Shown one piece after another: positions 30,201 to 35,227 of a stretch of DNA of 64,000 nt. A program made the translations under genes and the position numbers. Source of the stretch: Nematostella vectensis (lineage: Eukaryota > Cnidaria > Anthozoa > Actiniaria > Edwardsiidae); the NCBI RefSeq assembly GCF_932526225.1, contig NC_064037.1:9094203-9158202 (forward strand), given 5' to 3'. How positions within the stretch are numbered: the first letter of the stretch is position 1; the number at the start of each line of letters is the position of its first letter. Below the pieces are notes generated by a model, which did no database searches, was not told the origin of the DNA, and saw nothing but the letters and a program-made list of their open reading frames with translations.

Positions 30201-31770
30201 TAAATAAACGGGTTTTTCCGATTGACACAATCTCTTTAAGTTATCTTTATGTTATCATATTATATATTATCGTATTATCCGTTATCATATTATACAGTGA
30301 TAATAAAATAAAATAAGAACTTCCAAGCTTTCAGGTTTCGCAATTTAGAAGGGGTTTTGCCTAATCCCCGTGTAATTCCGATAAGAATTTGACAACTCTT
30401 TGGTCTGCTGTACTTCCTCGAGTAACAGCTTGTTTGTCTTCAGGACCCTTACCTAAACCCCGCCCACTACAACGCCTCAGAGGGCATCCGTACCACAGCT
30501 TAGGCTGCTGGGGTGACAAGCGCCGGCGAGCCTTACCCAGGCGTCTCGGGAAAGTCAACGGGCGGCACGCCATTCGTCAATGCTTCTTTAAGGCGCTGCG
30601 CAAGGGACTCCGGTATTTCGCAGTCCAGAACCGTAACGAGTGTTGGGCCAGTCCAAGTAGGACGTATCGCAAGTATGGAAGGCGTAGAGTCTGTAGGAAT
30701 GGAAGAGGTGGACGATGGGCGAACAGTGTCTACGAAATTAAAAACGGTGTGTAGTAATGACAAGGCTACTACTTAAACATCGCATTTTGTTGTCATTCTT
30801 AAGTAGGGGATCCATTCTGGCCGTTATGACATTACACCATTGAACCATTCGTAATCAGGAACTAGTCGAATTTAATCATTACAAATAATCAAGTTACAAC
30901 AGGGGGACACTAGATACGCTCAAGTGTAAAGTGTAAACGGGTTTATGAAAAACATTCTACTTCCCTTACCCCCGCCAAGCAATGTTCTTTTTATTCCTTC
31001 CCCTCCCTGTGCTTTGAACTTTTTCTCTTTGGTAATTTGAGCTTGTTTAGAACCCGAGTGTGGAATATTTTTGGCCAAGGGCAAATAGAAACAACTTGGT
31101 GTGGGGTTGGCAAGGGTTCCCCAGAAGTGAAGGTTTTTCGCGCGCTCTTTCAATGGCGATGAACAGTGTATAGGAGAGCCATGAAAGTTGGCATTATTGA
31201 ATATTGGCGACGAAATTAGAAATAGTAATTAAGGCATGCAAAACCCATAGTTCGTTTGGGTCCGCATGCGGCTAGTGAGATGGATCGCACCTCGAACAAG
31301 TTCAATATTTCCCTTTTTGGCTGTGAGCCGGCAAAGGTAAGTTAAGAATGTCAATAATTTCTGATTTCTTTGAAAATTTTCTTTGTTTTTGTTTTGATGT
31401 CATTCGTTTTATTTATTTCATTGTTTCTTTTTTTTTACTGTCATATATCACCTTCCATCAATTATTTCTATAGTTTTTTTTATTGTTTTGATAAAAGCTT
31501 CATACTTTTGATAGCTTTTATAATTGCATCTACTTATAAATTATCATAGCATTTCATTTGAAAGTTAAAACTTTTATATCAAACATCCGTTATATTATGT
31601 ATTTATTATTTTCTTGGATTTTTATAAGTAGTAGTATTGATTTTGTTGTTGCTTCTTAATTATTACTTCCACTATTCATTTTTGGATATGGCCATTATTG
31701 ATTTATTTACTTATTAATTTACTTTTTTATTTAAATATTGTTGTATTGATTTATAGATTTATTTATTAAT

Positions 31771-31817
<47 letters not shown>

Positions 31818-34800
31818 TTTTTGTATTTTGTCATTTTCTTACATTTTATTCTTAACTATTGTTCTTACGACTGTTAATTTAATTAACATTGTGTAACATA
31901 GCTTCGTTTTTATTTATGTGTGTTTTTATACTTAAATATATTTAACATTTATAACAGTATACTGTTTGTGATATCATTTACTTCTGTTTTGTGTTGATTT
32001 TTGTTTACTTTAAATGTGCTGTTTGTCTAATCGTCCTTTCTGCTGCTTTTGTTTCAGCTCAGATATCTAACTAGCTTCTAACCCTATTCCTTACCCTATT
32101 TTTACAGGCGTCAGACTGCGCAAGACCATTAATCGTTCAGTCACCCATCACAAGGTGATACGTCACGGAGGACATCACTTCTTAAAGATTCTTCGACATC
32201 GATTACGACGTCACAAGCGGCGCAACGATAGCAGCTCTGAACCTGGTACGTATCCTAGAAGAAATAAAGCACTACATACTTTTTAAGGGTGTCAATAGAT
32301 TGGTATCCCTCAATAAGAGACTCACATAACCCCGACATTCCTAGAAAGGATACTTGCCTATACGGGGGAGGGAGGGGGCTTCGATGATTCGTATGAGGGA
32401 GAAAAAATCATTTTCGTAATTTATTTGACGTTTGTGTTTTTCGTTTCGTTCCAGATAAGAAAAGAGACGAGATTTCTACACCGTTTAAAACGATCAGAGC
32501 CCAGTTAGATTCCATAATATCAAATGGTAAGATTATCTTCAATACAGTGACCAGTGTTCAGTACAGTGTATGATTGCACATGGTGTTCAGTGTGTCATTG
32601 CACATGGTGGTCAGTGTGTGATTGTACATGGCGGTCAGTGTGTGATTACACATGGTGGTCAGTGTGTGATTGCACATGGTGGTCAGTGTATAATTGCAAA
32701 TGGTGGTCAGTGTATGATTGCAAATGGTGGTCAGTGTATGATTGCACATGATGGTCAGCGTATAATTGCAAATGGTGGTCAGTGTGTGATTGCACATGGT
32801 GGTCAGTGTGTGATTGCACATGATGGTCAGTGTGTGATTGCACATGGTGGTCAGTGTATGATTGTACATGGTGGTCAGTGTGTGATTGCAAATGGTGTTC
32901 AGTGTGTGATTGCACATGGTGGACAGTGTGTTATTGCACATGGTGGTCAGTGTATGATTGCACATGGTGGTCAATGTGTGATTACACATGGTGGTCAGTG
33001 TGTGATTGCACATGATAGTCAGTGTATAATTGCAAATGGTGGTCAGTGTATGATTGCAAATGGTGGTCAGCGTATGATTGCAAATGGTGGTCAGTGTGTG
33101 ATTGCACATGGTGGTCAGTGTGTGATTGCACATGGTGGTCAGTGTGTGGTTACACATGGTGGTCAGTGTATGATTGCACATGATGGTCAGTGTATATCAT
33201 TGCACACGGTGGTCAGTGTGTGGTTGCACATGGTGGTCAGTGTGTGGTTGCACATGGTGGTCAGTGTGTGATTGCACATGGTGGTCAGTGTGTGATTGCA
33301 CATGGTGGTCAGTGTGTGGTTGCACATGGTGGTCAGTGTATGATTGCACATGATGGTCAGTGTATAATTGCAAATGGTGGTCAGTTTGTGATTGCACATG
33401 GTGGTCAGTGTGTGATTGCACATGGTGGTCAGTGTGTGGTTGCACATGGTGGTCAGTGTATGATTGCACATGATGGTCAGTGTATAATTGCAAATGGTGG
33501 TCAGTTTGTGATTGCACATGGTGGTCAGTGTGTGATTGCACATGATAGTCAGTGTATAATTGCAAATGGTGGTCAGTGTGTGGTTGCACATGGTGGTCAG
33601 TGTGTGATTGCACATGATAGTCAGTGTATAATTGCAAATGGTGGTCAGTGTATAATTGCAAATGGTGGTCAGTGTGTGGTTGCACATGGTGGTCAGTGTG
33701 ATTGCACATGTTGGTAATTGTGTGGTTGCACATGGTGGTCAGTGTGTGGTTGCACATGGTGGTCAGTGTGTGATTGCACATGGTGGTCCGTTTTTGATAG
33801 CACATGGTGGTCAGTGTGTGATTGCACATGGTGGTCAGTGTATGATTGTACATGGTGGTCAGTGTGTGATTGCAAATGGTGTTCAGTGTGTGATTGCACA
33901 TGGTGGACAGTGTGTTATTGCACATGGTGGTCAGTGTATGATTGCACATGGTGGTCAATGTGTGATTACACATGGTGGTCAGTGTGTGATTGCACATGAT
34001 AGTCAGTGTATAATTGCAAATGGTGGTCAGTGTATGATTGCAAATGGTGGTCAGCGTATGATTGCAAATGGTGGTCAGTGTGTGATTGCACATGGTGGTC
34101 AGTGTGTGATTGCACATGGTGGTCAGTGTGTGGTTACACATGGTGGTCAGTGTATGATTGCACATGATGGTCAGTGTATATCATTGCACACGGTGGTCAG
34201 TGTGTGGTTGCACATGGTGGTCAGTGTGTGGTTGCAAATGGTGGTCAGTGTATGATTGCAAATGGTGGTCAGTGTATGATTGCACATGATGGTCAGCGTA
34301 TAATTGCAAATGGTGGTCAGTGTGTGATTGCACATGGTGGTCAGTGTGTGATTGCACATGGTGGTCAGTGTATGATTGCACATGGTGGACAGTGTATGAT
34401 TGCACATGTTGGTCAGTGTATAATTGCAAATGGTGATCAGTGTGTGATTGCACATGGTGGTCAGTGTGATTGCACATGGTGGTCAGTGCATGATTGCACA
34501 TGGTGGTCAGTGTATGATTGTACATGAGGGTTAGTGTGTGATTGTACATGATGGTCCGTTTTTGATAGCACATGGTGGTCAGTGTGTGGTTGCACATGGT
34601 GGTCAGTGTATGATTGCACATGGTGGACAGTGTATGATTGCACATGTTGGTCAGTGTATAATTGCAAATGGTGGTCAGTGTGTGATTGCACATGGTGGTC
34701 AGTGTATAATTGCAGATGGTGGTCAGTGTATGATTGCACATGTTGGTCAGTGTATAATTGCAAATGGTGGTCAGTGTGTGATTGCACATGGTGGTCAAGG

Positions 34801-35001
34801 TGTCATTGTACATGTTGGTCAGTGTGTAGTTGCACATGGTGGTCAGTGTGTATTTGCACAGGTGGTAAATGCAGGACTAAACTTGGTGAAAAGCATTTGA
34901 TCCCATATAACGGACAATGCAGAATTGCAAGATATCTTTCTATATTGTGTTGTTTTGAAAATATTTTTTTGTTTACAGATAAAGACAGCGCATCTGACTA
35001 A
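1..35001 (+). CDS. Gene A: giant secreted vWA/LamG/GC-domain mosaic protein (5' partial)
   Basis: This is a spliced gene whose exons run from a LamG half-domain at position 1 to a stop codon at 34999-35001. I resolved seven LamG units (one partial), ten vWA domains, five GC domains and about 17 short Pro/Arg/Lys-rich linker exons. Introns between modules are phase 1 throughout, and I checked the frame across every junction by hand. The domains are known extracellular adhesion folds. Each vWA normally has a Cys at both ends and each LamG has a Cys pair near its end, which fits secretion. The first exons and signal peptide are outside the window; paralogous gene C (43714 onward) shows what such a 5' end may look like. 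The encoded protein is unusually Arg-rich. The role as matrix, mesoglea or capsule material is inferred from domains only. Exact exon usage needs RNA data. Confidence 0.8.
219..630 (+). other. Intron, nothing recognised
   Basis: AT-rich intron sequence between the LamG half-domain and the first linker exon. I see no repeat, RNA gene or conserved ORF. It ends in a pyrimidine-rich TTTTAG acceptor. Confidence 0.6.
631..699 (+). CDS. Linker exon, Pro/Thr/Arg-rich
   Basis: A 69-nt phase 1-1 exon between a TTTTAG acceptor and a GTAAGA donor. It encodes a stretch starting TRPLPTPPRPTKRP and ending RRPPPG. It is probably an extended, cationic polyproline spacer between globular domains, the same type as the other linkers in the gene. 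Confidence 0.78.
1025..1656 (+). CDS. vWA domain V1 (two exons, MIDAS lost)
   Basis: The exons are 1025-1202 and 1298-1656, with a phase-2 intron after SFTR. Together they give about 179 residues starting ACRAKIDLGFLI and ending NMACRG, so both terminal cysteines are kept. The metal site looks dead: the usual DxSxS is ETGSS, the GGT loop is replaced by RGRITKTG, and the late TDG is TSG (ITSGRSSD). The fold core (ALVLYS, EVFAIGV) is retained, so it is probably a structural vWA. The last donor is GTTTGT, a weak consensus. No linker exon was found in 1657-2104 before the next LamG. Confidence 0.85.
2105..3044 (+). CDS. LamG domain L1 (two exons)
   Basis: The exons are 2105-2431 and 2736-3044 with a phase-1 intron inside the domain, about 212 residues. 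Family landmarks appear in order: ALYPLN, GRDTSPNRNP, GPDG, NSYIYYP, SITIIMWV, GPIFHYDP, GVHLWM, then ATYDYNTG, IGIFQIATNFP, GRIACLQIF and VCF. The first exon opens VTGMYG. The phase-1 intron cuts just before the KFVPRNG strand, a position not used by the other split LamG copies. The donor at 3045 is GTAAGG. Confidence 0.87.
3375..3404 (+). CDS. Linker exon APPTPTPAPP
   Basis: A 30-nt phase 1-1 exon with TTTTTCAG acceptor and GTAAGA donor, encoding APPTPTPAPP. It is separated from the next LamG exon by only an 80-nt intron. Confidence 0.72.
3485..4126 (+). CDS. LamG domain L2 (single exon)
   Basis: A 642-nt phase 1-1 exon encoding 214 residues. It starts GPRKVVAIYPLDRK and contains RGPDGR, RNSYVDIPN, SISILAWVYHEGRAGPI, GWGVHLWM, TLFVRFVRR, GATYDYHTGVAKLWVN, IRLATNRP, GRISCVQIY and TTCF. 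One exon covers the whole domain. The acceptor is AAG rather than CAG or TAG; the frame and start of homology support it. Confidence 0.9.
4382..4450 (+). CDS. Linker exon, Pro/Lys/Thr-rich
   Basis: A 69-nt phase 1-1 exon encoding VPPRPVPTTKRPTKKPTKKP and then TPQG. It contains a short internal KKPT repeat. The donor is GTGAGT. Confidence 0.78.
4839..5480 (+). CDS. LamG domain L3 (single exon)
   Basis: A 642-nt exon, 214 residues, starting GPVRASAFYPLTFRTRGRD. It contains APGPDRKPGGSYQFYGR, NSFMHFPNRG, MTILAWVYQ, GPIFSYNPKGRGVKF, GATYDQRTGIARLYIN, GRVSCVQVY and RCFRKCKG. An extra Cys lies just after the terminal CF. TTGCAG acceptor and GTAATC donor, both phase 1. Confidence 0.9.
5650..5676 (+). 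CDS. Micro linker exon GQCPGPSGP
   Basis: A 27-nt phase 1-1 exon with TTTTTCTAG acceptor and GTAAGT donor. It is the only linker of gene A with a cysteine, which could pair with the extra Cys at the end of L3 (RKCKG). Confidence 0.7.
5776..5966. repeat. Foldback (MITE-like) element, about 190 bp
   Basis: The left end (AAGGTCGGTCCCTACTCGGA) and the inverse complement of the right end (AAGGTTGGTTCTCACTGGGA) match over roughly 40 bases with scattered differences. The element sits in the intron before V2 and carries no ORF. It looks like an old non-autonomous DNA transposon. Confidence 0.7.
6147..6997 (+). CDS. vWA domain V2 (two exons, MIDAS lost)
   Basis: The exons are 6147-6355 and 6661-6997 with a phase-0 intron after SRMSK, about 182 residues. 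It starts ACKVRKDLSFVVD and ends TKLCKG. The DxSxS motif is DACGS (Ser to Cys, adding an odd cysteine), the loop threonine region is YRRTGNAI, and TDG is TTG (LLTTGQSKD). Metal binding is therefore unlikely. Hydrophobic core strands VVVYAQ and ETFAIGVGR remain. Confidence 0.85.
7254..7319 (+). CDS. Linker exon, Val/Pro/Arg-rich
   Basis: A 66-nt phase 1-1 exon encoding GGVVIPVGPVLPNRRPTTHP and then KR. Acceptor TTTAG, donor GTAAGT. Confidence 0.75.
7667..8278 (+). CDS. LamG domain L4 (single exon)
   Basis: A 612-nt exon, 204 residues, the shortest intact LamG here. It starts PLRALAIFPLSSLTRGRD and contains GSFIRFPNRGKL, ITLLAWVY, GPIFSYGVDFSV (lacking the usual GWGVHLW stretch), GVTYNYWSGWAKLFIN, GRISCMQVY and RCFGLR. 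Phase 1 on both sides; donor GTAAGT. Confidence 0.89.
8450..8509 (+). CDS. Linker exon, Arg/Pro-rich
   Basis: A 60-nt phase 1-1 exon encoding VRPVKPIRPTARPTKRPRIG after the split first codon. The donor GTTGGT is weak, but its position keeps the phase used by all neighbours. Confidence 0.68.
8583..9134 (+). CDS. vWA domain V3 (single exon, MIDAS intact)
   Basis: A 552-nt exon, 184 residues, starting VCNGKIDLGILIDSSNSIEK and ending KSACRG. All MIDAS elements are present: DSSNS, the GGTYTG threonine loop and TDGLSQD. Terminal cysteines are present. The region after the loop is very basic (SRRAGYRRRRVLLVLTDG). This is one of two vWA domains with no internal intron. A divalent-cation-dependent ligand site is plausible from family knowledge; the ligand is unknown. 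Confidence 0.9.
9374..9436 (+). CDS. Linker exon, Pro/Arg-rich
   Basis: A 63-nt phase 1-1 exon encoding APLRPKPPTPARPIARPTKP and then PG. CATCAG acceptor and GTGAGT donor. Confidence 0.77.
9522..9572 (+). CDS. Linker exon with duplicated acceptor
   Basis: A 51-nt exon encoding GGLPPYRWIAKVRPIRP, phase 1 at both ends. An almost identical 19-nt copy of the acceptor plus exon start (CGTATAG then GTGGATT) recurs at 9534-9547. Use of that second acceptor would end in phase 0 and break the frame, so the first is preferred. Confidence 0.6.
9804..10623 (+). CDS. vWA domain V4 (two exons, MIDAS intact)
   Basis: The exons are 9804-10038 and 10316-10623 with a phase-2 intron after KGMR, about 181 residues. 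It starts CRHKIDLAFLIDGSSSIVRR and ends VKTKACS. DGSSS, GGTYIG and TDGISSD are all present, so the metal site should work. The intron lies directly before the LPRGG loop, the same place as in V9. Confidence 0.89.
10879..10917 (+). CDS. Linker exon SGPVRPSGGLPKP
   Basis: A 39-nt phase 1-1 exon with a long pyrimidine tract, CTTTTCAG acceptor and GTAAGT donor. It encodes SGPVRPSGGLPKP. Confidence 0.73.
11109..12324 (+). CDS. vWA domain V5 (two exons, MIDAS intact)
   Basis: The exons are 11109-11434 and 12105-12324 with a phase-0 intron between RRK and VLIVMTDG, about 182 residues. It starts CRAKVDLAFLIDSSGSVEMY and ends SICRS. DSSGS, GGTRTG and TDGISAD are intact. Its intron position is shared with V8. 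The 670-nt intron contains a 224-bp foldback element. Confidence 0.88.
11456..11679. mobile_element. Foldback MITE, 224 bp, in V5 intron
   Basis: The two ends are near-perfect inverted copies starting AGAGAGCTTAAGCAAGTCAA and extending inward through CGAACGGCAT and ACGGCGCGCGC. An inner pair (ACGGCGTTGACGTCCGTGAC and its complement) also matches, so almost the whole element folds on itself. AAT flanks both sides (11453-11455 and 11680-11682), a possible 3-bp target duplication. There is no coding capacity. The ends match well enough to suggest recent insertion. Confidence 0.82.
12689..12763 (+). CDS. Linker exon, Pro/Gly/Lys-rich
   Basis: A 75-nt phase 1-1 exon whose product starts PGARPVRPGRPTIWPG and ends KPKPGKPKG. 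CTTCAG acceptor, GTAATG donor. Confidence 0.75.
12961..13589. mobile_element. Non-autonomous DNA transposon-like element, about 630 bp
   Basis: The left end reads CTAAAGGACCTATGGTACTA. The right end, read on the other strand, reads CTTAAGGGCCTATGGTACTA. Both sides continue to a GTTGCTA motif inside. No transposase ORF is present. It fills half of the long intron 12764-14025. Outside the element that intron shows only AT-rich sequence. Confidence 0.75.
14026..14845 (+). CDS. vWA domain V6 (two exons, MIDAS intact)
   Basis: The exons are 14026-14211 and 14483-14845 with a phase-1 intron after FKIIG, a position unique to this copy; about 183 residues. It starts CNKRLELAFLVDGSGSVNRY and ends KQKACRG. 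DGSGS, GGTRIG and TDGISQD are intact. The phase-1 split means this half-domain could in principle splice to any other phase-1 exon. Confidence 0.88.
15081..15161 (+). CDS. Linker exon, Pro/Arg/Lys-rich
   Basis: An 81-nt phase 1-1 exon starting VTPGRPLGPVKPIRPSKP and ending VVPAGKG. TTATTAG acceptor, GTAATG donor. Confidence 0.75.
15619..16664 (+). CDS. vWA domain V7 (two exons, MIDAS intact)
   Basis: The exons are 15619-15820 and 16324-16664 with a phase-2 intron after LSRYR, about 181 residues. It starts VCRASLDLVFLIDGSGSIEY and ends KQIACGG. DGSGS, GGTDIA and TDGKSRR are present. The intron position corresponds to that of V1. The intron (15821-16323) shows nothing recognisable. Confidence 0.89.
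16786..16851 (+). CDS. Linker exon ending in a GC donor
   Basis: A 66-nt exon encoding GRTPQPGVRPKPRPRPRPRP then RPG, an almost pure Arg-Pro repeat. The only phase-1 exit is CAG followed by GCAAGT, the classic consensus of a GC-AG intron. The nearby GT at 16856 would leave phase 2 and break the frame into the next LamG. Confidence 0.75.
17055..17678 (+). CDS. LamG domain L5 (single exon)
   Basis: A 624-nt exon, 208 residues, starting GARRPVAVYPLNSKTRGRD. It contains ARGPDRSRGGSVRF, NSFITFPNRGRLDTRRSI, AWINVRAGSGHILSF, ASYDARTGYAGIFVN, IGRFQIATQF, GRISCLQVFN and RCFTR. It lacks the GWGVHLW segment and is strongly Arg-rich. Both ends phase 1; donor GTAAGA. Confidence 0.9.
17800..17892 (+). CDS. 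Linker exon, Arg/Pro-rich, longest in gene A
   Basis: A 93-nt phase 1-1 exon starting GPQVLPRPRPMPRLRPIP and ending LPRPGGKG. AACAG acceptor, GTGAGT donor. Confidence 0.78.
17987..19098 (+). CDS. vWA domain V8 (two exons, MIDAS partly lost)
   Basis: The exons are 17987-18303 and 18870-19098 with a phase-0 intron between RKK and VVILLTDG (as in V5), about 182 residues. It starts VVCTVPIDVEFLVD and ends HRACSR. The DxSxS motif is DSTVQ, so the second serine is lost, while GGTDTR and TDGRSQF remain. Metal binding would be weakened or absent. Both terminal cysteines are present. Confidence 0.87.
18373..18520. repeat. Foldback element in V8 intron
   Basis: TTTTGATTCGGTACATGAA near 18375 is inversely repeated (ATTTGATTCGGCACGTCAGA on the other strand near 18520), and the match continues through TTCGACGT and TGAATC. 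It is an imperfect hairpin of about 150 bp with no ORF. Confidence 0.62.
19255..19287 (+). CDS. Linker exon RLIMPRPKRPSG
   Basis: A 33-nt phase 1-1 exon encoding RLIMPRPKRPSG, with TTTCAG acceptor and GTAAGG donor. Confidence 0.72.
19411..20049 (+). CDS. LamG domain L6 (single exon)
   Basis: A 639-nt exon, 213 residues, containing LRAVGLYPLNAMVKGRD, NSYIRLPNRGSLDTRKSI, NGPLFDYNPS, WGVHFWIVNKRLFVRY, TSYDWNTGFAYLFRN, IGQFELATNY, GRVSCIQVYN and RCSIP. It is less basic than the other LamG copies. Both ends phase 1; donor GTGAGT. Confidence 0.9.
20378..20677 (+). CDS. GC domain G1 with Arg/Pro lead-in
   Basis: A 300-nt phase 1-1 exon. It starts with a fused linker (SIRRPGRPRPRGYRRV), then GCFRDRR, KCFKFARR, FAVQHGGQCFTGP, KKYGRSRRCRG and SWANDVYII. 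Four cysteines match the other nine copies in the window. I know this domain type from cnidarian and lancelet proteins but cannot give it a database name. It lies between L6 and V9, away from the main GC cluster. Confidence 0.85.
20911..20958 (+). CDS. Linker exon VLPRPRPNIRPRPALPG
   Basis: A 48-nt phase 1-1 exon encoding VLPRPRPNIRPRPALPG. TTTCCAG acceptor, GTGCGT donor. Confidence 0.75.
21140..23222 (+). CDS. vWA domain V9 (two exons; cysteines and MIDAS lost)
   Basis: The exons are 21140-21374 and 22918-23222 with a phase-2 intron after LGRVR, about 180 residues. It starts VSRAQLDLGFVIDASSGVRG, with Ser where V3, V7 and V10 have Cys, and ends VKFKILG where others have KACRG. Both terminal cysteines are gone together. 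DxSxS is DASSG, GGT is GAT, and TDG is TAG (ITAGRSSE). The 1.5 kb intron carries a tRNA-like sequence and a minisatellite. Confidence 0.87.
22281..22350 (-). repeat. tRNA-Glu-like SINE head or tRNA pseudogene
   Basis: Read on the minus strand, the sequence has an A box (GTGGCCTAGTGTGTTAGCG), a CTC anticodon-like loop in GCCTCTCACCGC, and a B box (AGATTCGAATCC). These match the layout of tRNA-Glu(CTC). The acceptor stem ends do not pair, so it is not a functional tRNA. It is best read as the 5' part of a tRNA-derived SINE or a tRNA pseudogene inside the V9 intron. Confidence 0.65.
22330..22846. repeat. 22-bp minisatellite, about 23 copies
   Basis: Tandem copies of CACACTAGGCCACCCGTGCT plus TC, with occasional one-base deletions (GTGTTCC) and substitutions. 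The unit equals the 5' A-box end of the neighbouring tRNA-like sequence, so the array seems to have expanded from it. Confidence 0.92.
23293..23540. repeat. MITE copy 1 (paired with 52546-52797)
   Basis: Starts near AAAGCGGCATTAACACCAGT and ends GTGAACTGGTGACAATG, with the ends inversely related. The interior (TGTAAAAGCCGTGTGTCTAT, TAATAGCGCAGATTCTAATA) matches the second copy in gene C closely. No ORF. Confidence 0.75.
23715..23756 (+). CDS. Linker exon VPAHRVPPIKPGGRG
   Basis: A 42-nt phase 1-1 exon encoding VPAHRVPPIKPGGRG. Its GTGAGT donor runs directly into the AC-rich minisatellite. Confidence 0.74.
23757..26750. repeat. 3-kb AC-rich minisatellite, 20-bp unit
   Basis: About 3 kb of ACTCACAAGTGAACACACAA and variants (ATAAACACAC, GTAAACACTT, AACGCACAAG), built from two related 10-bp halves. 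It begins within the splice donor of the preceding linker exon. Long open frames on the minus strand (repeats of CVFTCEF) are by-products of the repeat and not genes. 26751-27209 is ordinary intron apart from a hAT-like fragment. Confidence 0.95.
27076..27180. repeat. hAT-like MITE fragment, copy 1
   Basis: CAGGGGCGTCCCCAGGATTG at one end and CACCCTGCGCACCCCCCTGT ... ACGCGCCT at the other resemble terminal repeats of hAT-type non-autonomous elements. A related sequence lies at 44418-44640. Confidence 0.6.
27210..27749 (+). CDS. vWA domain V10 (single exon, MIDAS intact)
   Basis: A 540-nt exon, 180 residues, starting VCKARLDLGFLVDGSGSIKA and ending MKACGDVG. DGSGS, RRGTKTG and TDGRSYD are present. 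No internal intron, like V3. It joins directly in phase 1 to the first GC domain of the cluster at 28084, without a separate linker exon. Confidence 0.9.
28084..28410 (+). CDS. GC domain G2
   Basis: A 327-nt phase 1-1 exon. It has a fused Pro-rich lead (GPVPVPRPAPRPHH), then WVGCYKDKRSRAL, KCAIRA, VFAVQNGGQCFVP, NKYGPSDKCRRG and PWANEVYKFG. There is an Arg-rich insert (RRRRGD) after the third Cys. CAACAG acceptor, GTAAGC donor. Confidence 0.87.
28520..28683. mobile_element. Foldback MITE, 164 bp
   Basis: Left end GATCGATCGGGTCAGTACGC matches the inverse complement of the right end (GATCGATCGAGTAAGTACGC) and continues through AGCT. It lies in the G2-G3 intron and has no ORF. Confidence 0.75.
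28884..29000. repeat. Hairpin inverted repeat just before the G3 exon
   Basis: TGACAAGCGGACCACCGAAT and then CGATTCCTTG at 28888-28917 is inversely repeated at 28968-29000 with one or two mismatches. The 50-nt loop puts a stable hairpin 40 nt upstream of the G3 acceptor. Confidence 0.78.
29040..29336 (+). CDS. GC domain G3
   Basis: A 297-nt phase 1-1 exon with RPVLVTWSFVYRGCYKIGRG, RCAMLAQKRGY, FVLRNKGECWSGP, KFGRSRGCTG and QSVFYI. It diverges most: KD is KI, NGGQC is NKGEC, and WANDVY is AQSVFY. Four cysteines are kept. Confidence 0.84.
29698..30033 (+). CDS. GC domain G4
   Basis: A 336-nt phase 1-1 exon with no Met, so it is easily missed in ORF scans. A long Arg-Pro lead (RPRPFPRPRPRPRP) is followed by AGCWKDRKRKRAL, ACFRAALKRGY, FAVQAGKTCWSG, RYGPSGRCRRW and YLANNVYRI. 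No in-frame stop. TACATAG acceptor, GTATAC donor. Confidence 0.83.
30444..30746 (+). CDS. GC domain G5
   Basis: A 303-nt phase 1-1 exon with GPLPKPRPLQRLRGHPYHS, LGCWGDKRRRAL, QCFFKALRKGL, FAVQNRNECWASP, KYGRRRVCRN and WANSVYEIKNG. The donor is GTGTGT; reading on would meet TAG at once, so the splice is needed. CTTCAG acceptor. Confidence 0.86.
30747..32107 (+). other. Intron with a TTTA microsatellite
   Basis: An AT-rich intron of 1.36 kb. It contains an ATTT tetranucleotide run at about 31758-31819. Otherwise I see no gene or conserved motif. Confidence 0.6.
32108..32245 (+). CDS. Basic His/Arg tail exon of gene A
   Basis: A 138-nt phase 1-1 exon encoding RLRKTINRSVTHHKVIRHGG then HHFLKILRHRLRRHKRRN and DSSSEPG. 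It has no domain similarity and is dense in His and Arg before a short acidic end. TTTACAG acceptor, GTACGT donor. Confidence 0.72.
32455..32526 (+). CDS. Short tail exon of gene A
   Basis: A 72-nt phase 1-1 exon encoding DKKRDEISTPFKTIRAQL then DSIISN. Acceptor TTCCAG, donor GTAAGA. It can join in frame either to the stop exon at 34979 or to the gene B exon at 36466. Confidence 0.7.
32560..34870. repeat. 2.3-kb minisatellite, 24-bp unit
   Basis: Nearly 100 copies of TGTGTGATTGCACATGGTGG plus TCAG with point variants. Because 24 is a multiple of 3, all frames stay open for long stretches on both strands. The frame breaks at several one-base indels (for example near 33198 and 33710), which argues against coding. 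A block of variants around 32830-33220 recurs at about 33815-34205, offset by 984 bp (41 units). It fills most of the last intron of gene A. Confidence 0.95.
34979..35001 (+). CDS. Terminal exon of gene A
   Basis: After a pyrimidine-rich GTTTACAG acceptor, phase 1 gives DKDSASD and a TAA stop at 34999-35001. AATAAA hexamers follow at 35195 and 35222. Confidence 0.68.
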
Positions 35002-35194
35002 GTCGCCTAAATCAGACAAAAACAAAAGGATCTGTAAACAGTTGCCGTAGAGTTAGTATGATAGTAGATACATGGTTTAAATAATCAATAATCCCTGAAA
35101 AAACTTATAGTGTAGTTGTAGCCTACCTAGACAAATTTAGTCTGTATTGTTTGTGTTATCCTTTAACCCTGAAAGACTGTTAACTCATTAATTA

Positions 35195-35227
35195 AATAAA
35201 CTGAACTTCTTATAATCAGGAAATAAA
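35195..35227 (+). terminator. Polyadenylation signals of gene A
   Basis: AATAAA at 35195-35200 and 35222-35227, about 200 nt after the stop. The second is in a 40-bp tandem duplication (CTTATAATCAGGAAATAAAA) that repeats to about 35286. Confidence 0.55.

Noticed and set aside
31281-31337. ATG exon MDRTSNKFNISLFGCEPAK with GTAAGT donor
   Set aside because: The donor is phase 0 and no acceptor in that phase follows in this gene; composition is unlike the neighbours.
32558-34900. Long ORFs with AHGGQC or MCNHTLTT repeats on both strands
   Set aside because: They come from a 24-bp tandem repeat whose length is a multiple of three. One-base indels break each frame, and there are no splice signals or domains.
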